A stretch of DNA of 64,000 nt. It comes from Siphonodentalium dalli. Its lineage: Eukaryota > Mollusca > Scaphopoda > Gadilida > Siphonodentaliidae. The stretch lies in the NCBI GenBank assembly GCA_032622095.1, contig CP136068.1, positions 116,981,509 through 117,045,508 of the forward strand, given 5' to 3'. The translations under genes were made by a program, and so were the position numbers. The notes beneath the pieces were generated by a model, which saw only the letters and a program-made list of their open reading frames with translations, was not told where the DNA came from and did not search any database. Positions 56,285 to 64,000 of this stretch are shown piece by piece (the first letter of the stretch is position 1; each line of letters opens with the position of its first letter).

Positions 56285-57843
56285 CTAGACCAGATTTCAA
56301 AATTTGAGAAATTCCATTTGCACCGTCCACGGTCACAATACCCATATTACCGGCACATATGCCCCATAATTCTACAACTTTGATAATCTGAGTCACCGTC
56401 GCCCTATATATTGCTTCATCTGAGTGCTTCATGGGTTTTTTTTATTAAACCCACATCAAATGTTGCTATTCAAGTTTGTAAACCCGTTTAACCCTTTCAT
56501 GACTGGACCTTCACCGGCAGCTATTTATATGTGTGGACCTTAAATTAAATAAAAGCGCCCCGTGTCGACCACAATATAGTGCAGCAAATAAGGCAATAAT
56601 TGTGTTGTCGAACTGATTCGGACGACCAATCGTCCAAAAAATCAGAATACACAGCGCATGGCTTGTCGATACGAAATATGGAGCGTGTTTTGATTGTGTG
56701 TGCATATAATCAGGGTTGGCGCTGGACGAAAATTTTCTTTTGCCAAATTGTTTGCCAAATTAAATAAATGTTTGCCAAATTAAAAAATTATTTGCCAAAT
56801 TTAATTGAGTGTATACTTGGGGAAATTATCGTATTTTATCTTTGTTAAAACTATGTAACAGATAATCTGAGCTACTGGAAAAGCAAGTTAGTATTATTAA
56901 TAGATATCAAAGTAGCAATAAATACATATATCTAAGCGACACCTGCCTGGAAACTACATTTAATGTTGCTACACAGTCATCAGGCATCCATATTATTTCG
57001 CCTTGTATTATTGCTGAAATCAACGAGCTATAAATTAATCCGTCGTCATTCACTATCGGCTGATTAACCTATCTTATACTTGTTGATAATATACCGCTGG
57101 CATCATAAATATGTGCTATATAATGTCGCTATTAGTATGCATCGTTATAATGACTATACATGCGTCCATAACCCAATGGACAAAGGGACGATTAACTGTC
57201 AAATCAGATTAATAATGACCTTTTGCGGTATCTACATTAAAATCACGTTACAAATACCATCAACAGCCTCAATGAAAAATTTACAGAACATCATTTTAAC
57301 CACGGTCGATTAGCTGTTTGATGAAAGTTTGATTATGACAGAAAGATGGGATTACTATTTTGTGAAAACTCTGTTTAAATTTCTTGTTTTGGTTTCCCAT
57401 TGTATTGTCTGTAATTCGGCACGTAACGAATAACCCACGTTCAATGATGTTTTATGACTAGAAAATTCTCCCATAATTAGAAACTCACTTGCCAAAATTG
57501 TTTTGCCATTGACAAATTTGGCAAGCGGCAAAATACACAGCCTATCGGGATCTGTCCGCAGATTATTCCAAAAGTGAACTTTTAATACCGAATGAGGTGC
57601 TCTTCTCAACGGCGAAATTGTCACTAAATCATTGTCCGAGATTGCTTTTCATTCTATTAATCCACCCAACCACACCAAGAAGTAAAGAACAAGACTAAAG
57701 CATCTGAGAAATCATTATGTGTATAGTGAGGCAATAAAATAAATATATAACACACTTTATATAGAGAGGATCTTTAATAAGTCGCAATTATATACGAAAT
57801 TTATTAACCGAGCGCACTTAATTCGATTCCAGCCGAGCTTTAA
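56285..57843. other. mostly unassigned
   Basis: 56743-56803 has four TTTGCCAAATTA-type words in tandem, and a related CTTGCCAAAATTG occurs at about 57490. On the minus strand 57355-57624 is an 89-codon open frame with no recognised domain or splice signal. Otherwise nothing is seen. Confidence 0.35.
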
Positions 57844-58337
57844 AGGTACGGTTGGCCTTGGCGGTGGGTATCCTGTGAAAATATTTCCACCCATCAAAAA
57901 CCGCCACAAACAGAAAGAATATCAAAATGTATACAGACTTTGTCCGTATACAAATAAGAAATATCGCATAAACAGTATGTTATTGTCATTTGTTTGACCA
58001 TTGTTATGTAAACAAAAGCATAAAAAGTTACTTTTCTGGTGTTTGTTTATATTATGATGGTAAACATAAAGAGCGTTCTTTGTTGCTGAATTCCTGATAT
58101 GGAACTAATAAAGAGCGTTTATATCATTTGTGTGTGATTAGCCAGTGACACTGTGCTGTCTTCTGTAACACAATCAGGCTCTTGCTTATGTAAAATATAG
58201 TGAGTCTTTATAATAGCATGCTGTTTACGCGATGGTCATGGTATATATGAACGGAACTGTATGCGTTTTAATGTTTGTCTGTTTACGGTGTTTGGAACAA
58301 ATATGAATATTTTCGACAACTAAGGCCAACCGTGCCT
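57844..58337 (+). mobile_element. 494-bp TTAA TIR element (MITE-2), young copy
   Basis: TTAA at 57840-57843 and 58338-58341. Same length and, by eye, one base different from 43243-43736. The two lie 14.6 kb apart in the same orientation with unrelated flanks, so this is transposition and not segmental duplication. Confidence 0.92.
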
Positions 58338-58341
58338 TTAA

Positions 58342-59485
58342 TGGACGATGTTTAATACATTTCGTATAGAATTGCGACGAACTTGAGATCCATTTTTTCA
58401 CATAATCACATTTTAGCCAGGGGGGATTTTCCGGGCACGTATGCCGGGGTGGTCGATGGGACCAACAAACAATTTTTTCCGCAACTCAAAAATAGTTTTC
58501 CTGCAAGTCTTTTTGACTGTTTTTGCAATGAGTTTGGCTTAAAACACATTTATATGTCAATATTAACATAAATGACAAATGTCATGATGATCAGACAAAC
58601 AGTATAGCCTGTAGCCCATGCTAATGGATTGAAGCTGGCAGCCATTTTTTTTTTTGCCGAATGACCCCAAAATGACTCGTTCCTATTTACTTGTCAATGT
58701 TAACATCCATGACTAATAGAATGCACAGAAATTCATATACAGCTGTTTACATTGAATTCCCCCCGCAAATCTCTGTTTTAGTGTTAAAATGGGGGTGGGT
58801 GTCCAAAAATGGTATGAAAAAACTGCCGAAAACGGAAAAAAATTTGGACGCGGGGGTGGTGGGTCACAAGAAGGGTCGAAAGTAAAAAATCTGCATACGT
58901 GCCTGAATTTTTTTTCCGACCCCTCCCCCCGTTTTAGCAAGAAAAAAAACGATATCGAAAAGGCTGGGGATAAAAAAAATTATTATTGATTTCCTTAGTA
59001 CAACCAAAGAGGAAGTAAAGACACCTTCAAGAAAAAAATAGTTAAATGTGTCTTTTCATGTTGACAAAATGTCTCAACCACCCTTATCACCCATGTTTAT
59101 CTCAGTCAGCACTAACTCAACACAAAATCTAGTATCTCAATTACACTATAATTAACATAATAATAAAGTTCCGGCATTGATATCGACATCATTGCGCTAA
59201 GCTCTTACGTCACTGAGCGTGCCGATAATACACGTGTCTCTTATAAAAGATGTGATAAAAGATATTACAGTCTGTTAACTGGAAATCTGAAGTGACGGAA
59301 CAAAATATGCTTTATCGTTCTCAAGTTTTGTTCACATCGGATTTGGCACCAATTTAAGAGAAATTGAAGAAACGGTTATAGGCAAAGCAGATAATTAGAA
59401 TGGGACTTTGCTTTTAATCAGTTTCAGTCATAGCCCATTTGAACTAGTGAACTGGATCAAACTGAAGAAGATTACGATAACACGG
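58342..59485. other. no supported feature
   Basis: Contains poly-T and poly-A runs and G-rich stretches (58790-58870). TGTCAATATTAACAT and TGTCAATGTTAACAT recur 145 bp apart. No gene. Confidence 0.35.
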
Positions 59486-59654
59486 AAACGACATTATACA
59501 TTTGTTGCATGGTTTCGAGGTTAACATGAGGATTTATCAACCCTTGGAAGTTAATATTCACCTTGACATGTGGCCTCGGTGAATATTAACATCCTCGAGT
59601 TAGTAAATCCTCATGTCAACCTCAAAACCAGGCAACAAATGTATAATGTCGTTT
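59486..59654. repeat. 169-bp palindrome
   Basis: Outer arms AAACGACATTATACATTTG and its complement. Further inward are GTTGCATGGTTTCGAGGTTA and CATGAGGATTTAC-like arms, and near the centre GTTAATATTCACC with GGTGAATATTAAC. It has a few mismatches and small indels. Likely a foldback MITE. No coding. Confidence 0.8.
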
Positions 59655-59695
59655 GCCGGCCGCCTGCACGAGGTGATCGTATTGTAAGCCAGATT

Positions 59696-59918
59696 ACTGA
59701 GTCGCTATACCATATTGGATTCCCGCGTTCTGCGCATTAAGTGCTACAGGTTCTGATGTTGCATTCCATATATGGAGCTTTTGGATAAGCATTAATTCCA
59801 TATATGGAATTCACGAATAGTCCAAACTCCATATATTGAATTGCCCCAGAACTTTGACATGTAGCACTTTAAACCGCGGACTGGGGGCTGGATGGATCCA
59901 ATATGGTAACGACTCAGT
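59696..59918. mobile_element. 223-bp palindromic MITE (MITE-5), copy 2
   Basis: ACTGAGTCG then ATACCATATTGGAT at the left and ATCCAATATGGTAACG then ACTCAGT at the right. Interior inverted words AAGTGCTACAGGTTCTG and CAGAACTTTGACATGTAGC, with several TCCATATATGGA palindromes. Same plan as 36823-37063. Confidence 0.8.
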
Positions 59919-60139
59919 GATATCGCTTATTTTAGCGACATTATTTAATACCAAAAACTGAAAACCTAGTAAAATCTCCTCTGTGTGGAGTCGGTATATG
60001 ACTGCGTTGACAAACGTTCTATTCCTTCCCTTACATACATGGATGTGTTCCAGGATTCGATCGCAATATTTTCTGGCATATACAAATTTAGAAAGAGTAT
60101 ATATATTAATTACAATTATTTATATTTATTTGTTACTGA
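59919..60139. other. no supported feature
   Basis: Short AT-rich link before the pyrimidine tract. Confidence 0.3.
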
Positions 60140-60990
60140 TAGTCCTCTCTCACCCTTTTCTCTCTCACGTGTCTCATTCTAATCTCAATCCTCGCCCTCC
60201 CTCTCTTCTCTCTCTCTCTCTATCTCGCTCTCTCCCCTCTCTCTCTCTCTCTCCAACACTCTTTTCTCGCGTCCTCTGTCTCTCTCAATCTATCTTCTAT
60301 TTTACTTTCTAGTTCTCTCTTTAGTTTCTACCTTAAATTCCGTGTCCGTTCATCTCTCCTCTCCTCTCACCCTCCTCTTCTATCACCAACTCTCAGTCTC
60401 GTCTCCACTCTGCCTATCTATTTCTCTCCTCTTATGTCTGCTCTCCTTTTTTTTCTTTCGTCCACTCTCTTCCCTTTTTATCTATTATATTCTCTCTTCT
60501 CGTTTCCATTATAGTTCTCTCTGCTCTCACTTCCACCAATCTCCCATCATCTATGCGCTCTCCTTTCATCTGCTCCCTTCATTCATGTCCTCTTTTTACT
60601 CTCACCCACTTGCTCGATCTCTCATCTCTTTTCCTTCCTTTTATCTCTTTTCTTCTTTTGTTACTCGCTTCCTTCTGTCTCTTATCTTTGTTCTGTCCTT
60701 CTTTATATCTTTTCGCTCAGAATGTCCGTTTTATCGCTCTCTCCCTCTCTCTCCTATATCCCCTTTCAGTTCCTCTCTGTTCTTCTCTTGCTTCATCCGA
60801 TCCATCATCACTGTTATCACTTTCATTACCTTCCATATCGGACACTTCTCTTATCTCGCTTCCTTCAATCATGCACTCATCTCTACTATATCATTCTCTC
60901 TTTTTGTCGTGATTTCCTTCTCTCTTCTCTCTATCGTCCTCTCTCTCTCATTCTCTATATCGCCATGCTTCTCTCTTCGCTCGTTTAAAT
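60140..60990 (+). repeat. pyrimidine-rich (CT/TTC) tract of about 850 bp
   Basis: Strand-asymmetric stretch with (TC)n runs (60205-60255) grading into irregular TCTC, CTTC and CCCTC words. It keeps frames open on the plus strand (up to 217 codons, mostly Ser, Leu, Phe), which I regard as by-products. It lies downstream of the lectin exon on the minus strand, so the transcript would be purine-rich here if it extended that far. Confidence 0.85.
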
Positions 60991-61050
60991 CATAACTCAC
61001 CATCTCGTCTTTCACTTCCATTGCGTTCTCGTCACGTTCCCCACGTACAT

Positions 61051-61229
61051 TAATGCCCTACATAATCGACTCCTTAACTACAGCATAATTATGGGTAACT
61101 TTTCAGGATTTAGTCGGAAATATGGCTTGTTGCCATTCAACAACAAGCAACAAGCCCTATTTCCGACTAAATCCTGAAAAGTTACCCATAATTATGCTAT
61201 GGCAAAGGAGTCGATTATTCAGGGCATTA
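61051..61229. repeat. 179-bp near-perfect palindrome next to the lectin stop codon
   Basis: Arms of about 83 bp. Outside is TAATGCCCT and ATAATCGACTCCTT. After a 6-nt unpaired stretch come AGCATAATTATGGG, TAACTTTTCAGG, ATTTAGTCGGAAAT and GGCTTGTTGC, with a loop of about 13 nt. Only a few positions do not pair. Its right end lies 16 bp from the stop codon of the lectin-like exon, so it would fall in the 3' untranslated region. Confidence 0.9.
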
Positions 61230-61245
61230 CTTTAGCTTGTGTCGA

Positions 61246-61476
61246 TCACGGCAAAGGTCTCCGACAAAGGGTGGGCCTTTTTGGTGACAAATCTAATCCA
61301 ACATGCATCTCATAGCCGTCAGAAGCCAGCAGGTATATGTAGCGGGTGTCACTCAGGTTCGCTGGCTCACCTGGCGGCCAAGAGAGCCACGGGAGGAGAG
61401 AGTTGGTCGGTCCGGAATAGTACTGCCCGTCGTCATCCCTCTCATACCCATCAACCCACACAGATGCTGCAAAAGA
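61246..61476 (-). CDS. terminal exon of a C-type-lectin-like gene (partial)
   Basis: A strong 3' splice site (CTCTCTTCTTTTGCAG, exon starting at 61476) opens a frame that reads SVWVDGYERDDDGQYY, continues through SWPPGEPANL and RYIYLLASDGYE, and ends with KRPTLCRR, three more residues and a TGA at 61246-61248. Trp-Val-Asp-Gly, the Trp-Pro-x-Gly-Glu-Pro loop and a last Cys in the TLC position match the C-terminal half of a C-type lectin domain, about 75 residues. Differences from the canonical fold are an EPA triplet where calcium-dependent lectins have EPN or QPD, and no Cys at two positions where disulphide partners are usual. Sugar binding may therefore be lost. It could be a diverged lectin, a lectin-like domain without ligand, or a decaying gene. 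Upstream exons are not visible in 61.5-64 kb. Confidence 0.6.
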   Translation of the reverse strand, partial: SFAASVWVDGYERDDDGQYYSGPTNSLLPWLSWPPGEPANLSDTRYIYLLASDGYEMHVGLDLSPKRPTLCRRPLP

Positions 61477-61500
61477 AGAGAGTATTTTAACCTATTCTAT

Positions 61501-61690
61501 GCTAAATGGATTCACCCATCCAGTTATAAAAGTAAATATTGAATGTTATATTATTCATTTGGATGGGCGTTCAGGAAATATAAACAAATGATAGATATGC
61601 AGACGAAATGATAATTGAGAAACGGAAGAGTTCTTAATTATTGTTCAAAAATGTTCAGATAATAAGTTCAACAAGCGGCCTATAGCTAAT
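61501..61690 (-). mobile_element. MITE-1 copy, inverted, in the lectin intron
   Basis: TTAA at 61497-61500, then CCTATTCTATGCTAAATGG, the reverse complement of the MITE-1 3' end. The family's GCAGACGAAATGATA-like and CAGATAATAAGTTCAACAAG blocks follow. The 5' end of the element is lost. It ends only about 20 bp upstream of the lectin exon's 3' splice site. Confidence 0.75.
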
Positions 61691-61967
61691 TGTAATTCAA
61701 TTGAATATTTGTCACTAAAAACAAGAATTCTGATTGGCCGAGAATGTAGCACGGTAATATTTCATCGGCGCAGAACGGAGTAGCGAAACGAACCAACCCG
61801 CCCACATGAAATTGTTACGGAGCAGTGTTCCGAGTGAACAAACCCAACGATTTGTGCACGGTGACAACGGCAAAATGAAATTCTCGATTTGTGTCATGAA
61901 AATGACTAAATGATACTTTTTTATAGTTTTTTTTTGTTGCAAATTCCTTGCTAGATTGAATTACAAT
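61691..61967. other. no supported feature
   Basis: A 75-codon minus frame without recognised domain. No lectin-like exon found. Confidence 0.3.
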
Positions 61968-62111
61968 GGAGATAAACGTACCCTGTTTCGTTGTACATTC
62001 TGGGATTCGAGCTTGAAAACAGTTTGTGAACTCGCCGGTAAGCCGGCTCGTTCACAAACTGTTTTCATGCTCGAATCACAATGTACAACTCAACAGGATA
62101 CGTTTATCTCC
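61968..62111. repeat. 144-bp palindrome
   Basis: GGAGATAAACGTA then CTGTTTCGTTGTACATT, GATTCGAGCTTGAAAACAG and TTTGTGAACTCGCCGG pair with the right arm, which ends CGTTTATCTCC. There are a few mismatches and a loop of only a few bases. Probably a foldback MITE. Confidence 0.85.
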
Positions 62112-62244
62112 TAATATATCTGACAAAAGATACAAATTTAATAAGGATGGCGCAATAAACTGTAATCCACAATGGATTCAACTGCATTTGAAGAATTTCT
62201 AAGATAAGACAACAAGGAGACTAGCACCAGTGGATGGAGTCCAG

Positions 62245-62460
62245 GGCCCTGTTTCATGAAAGCAACTTATGACATAGTTGGGACTTAAGATGGTCATAAG
62301 TTCAACTTCAGTCATAAGTGCGTTTCACGAACAAGGTCTTAACTTAAGATGTGAGGTGTCATAAGATAATCTTAAAGTTAAGACCCACGTGATAAGTGGC
62401 ATATCGATCACGAGTATGGCGGCCTATGTTATTTTGCAATTACGGAGATATCTGTACATT
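62245..62460 (-). mobile_element. PIF/Harbinger-like element, second copy, terminal part
   Basis: GGCCCTGTTTCATGAAAGC at 62245 is the terminal repeat, preceded by CAG (the complement of CTG). The stretch to about 62460 is the reverse complement of 52380-52611, with the same CTTAAGT words and GCATATCGATCAC. This terminus is better preserved than in copy 1. It is separated from the rest of the element by about 950 bp of foreign DNA. Confidence 0.75.
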
Positions 62461-63414
62461 GTCTGGGTGGGAAATTCGTCGTCTGGTATACAGGGTCGTG
62501 GCTACAGAGTGAGAGGGGTGTTCGCCTCGAAATATCCAACTATACCCCCTTAAACAACACCAAATTCTCTTTGGGTTTAAACATTCCAACTGGTACCTCA
62601 AACTTTCCAAAACCATAGGGTTAGTTTGGTAAAAACAATTCAGAGCACAGGCTTATCATCAGGGACGTGGCGAATGGGGTTTGTGTGTTGTCTAACCCCC
62701 CCCCCCCCCACCACACACACACACACTTTGGTCAAAATGTTTAGCAATTGGAAATTTCATGCCTGAAAACAACACTAATCGTACACTATATATAGGTTTC
62801 AATTGTTTGAATTTCTAACTAGTAAAGGAATGTGTTGTTTTAGACAAACAGCAGCAACCGAAAATAACCAACTTTAGGGGCTAAATGTCAGGTTAGAAAT
62901 TTCGAACTGTTGGAATATTTGAGATACCAATTGCAAAGTTTAAATCCAACGGGTGGGGTGGACATGGCATTTCGCGAACATGGAAGTTTGGCCCGGTTCA
63001 ATTAAGGGGCGGGTGCAGTTGGAAATTGCACGATAAGTACTCCCCCCCCCCCACAGAGACCAACTAGCCACCCCCGAGCCTCGTCGAATGTAGGATATAG
63101 TCAATTATCAGCTGTGTATGTAACCTATAGATAATATATATTATAAAATTGTATTACCCATTTATTAAACTTTTGATAAGAATTATGGACTAGCTCAAAG
63201 CTCACAATCTCCTCTATGTTATTCCATATGTGTGTGTGGAGATGAGGTAAAATGAGATCAATTAATGTATTGATTCTTTCCTCTTTCCAAATTTCCGTCG
63301 GCTGTTTACAAAGCAGATATGTCATATAGGAAAGGTAACACAAACGCTCTTTATCAAAATATGTTTTAGAAATAGTGACAATTTTCTATAGAGAATATTA
63401 TTTTTATTGAGTTT
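62461..63414 (+). repeat. insertion in the Harbinger-like copy, TTCCAACT family
   Basis: 62500-63060 is the longest copy of the TTCCAACT-rich family, beginning GAGAGGGGTGTTCGCCTCG and AAATATCCAACTATACCCC like 37165. It contains C-rich runs (62697-62708 and 63043-63052) and (AC)n at 62710-62727. 63061-63414 is unassigned. A minus frame at 63125-63343 has no recognised domain. Confidence 0.5.

Positions 63415-64000
<586 letters not shown>

Noticed and set aside
57355-57624. 89-codon minus frame of balanced composition
   Set aside because: No recognised domain, and short TTGCCAAA repeats nearby suggest decayed repeat DNA. Cannot be supported as a gene.
43243-58337. 43.2-43.7 kb and 57.8-58.3 kb as ends of one large composite transposon
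   Set aside because: Each copy has its own complete inverted ends and TTAA flanks, so they are two independent insertions.
60342-60995. 217-codon Ser/Leu/Phe-rich plus frame resembling a membrane protein
   Set aside because: Hydrophobicity is a trivial consequence of the pyrimidine-rich tract. Overlapping frames look the same.

Overview
This is 64 kb of AT-rich eukaryotic DNA with almost no coding content. The longest open frames lie in low-complexity or tandem-repeat DNA. The only convincing host exon is a terminal exon of a C-type-lectin-like gene with a strong 3' splice site. Introns, Helitrons, TTAA-flanked MITEs, a Ty3/gypsy-type LTR retrotransposon, a non-LTR retrotransposon tail, a PIF/Harbinger-like element and large minisatellites point to an animal genome. 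A marine invertebrate, perhaps a lophotrochozoan such as a mollusc, is my best guess, but no diagnostic gene fixes the taxon.

Layout. 0-2.4 kb: decayed dispersed repeats. 2.4-3.85 kb: a degenerate 21-bp minisatellite whose orientation flips once. 3.84-7.28 kb: a segment of about 0.92 kb whose second, slightly longer copy lies inside a minus-strand Helitron (4865-7283) between 81-bp direct repeats. 8.2-11.1 kb: a tandemly duplicated segment of about 540 bp. Its first copy was invaded by two head-to-tail Helitrons (8477-9277) and by a 687-bp TIR element with 8-bp target duplications (9509-10195). The neighbouring copy preserves both empty sites. 12.8-13.3 kb: 3' end of a LINE. 13.5-23.4 kb: a dead Ty3/gypsy-type element with two LTRs, broken gag-pol, an unrecognised third coding region and nested insertions. 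24.3-39 kb: mosaic of MITE families, mostly with TTAA flanks, and one possible tRNA-derived SINE. 43-58 kb: two virtually identical 494-bp TTAA elements bracket a minisatellite of about 5.9 kb (37-bp unit), a 12-bp array and a foldback structure of roughly 3.9 kb with a PIF/Harbinger-like insertion. 59.4-62.1 kb: four long palindromes, a pyrimidine-rich tract of about 850 bp and the lectin exon. 62.2-64 kb: a second, inverted copy of the Harbinger-like element carrying a large TA array and running off the window.

The clearest story is evolutionary. A dispersed MITE of about 255 bp ending in TTAA/CCC...GGG/TTAA carries near its 3' end the sequence that was amplified about 160-fold into the 44.5-50.4 kb minisatellite. 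Single-copy relatives of that MITE in the same window allow the array's origin to be read directly. No operon, CRISPR array, rRNA or intact tRNA was seen, and no intact autonomous transposon.
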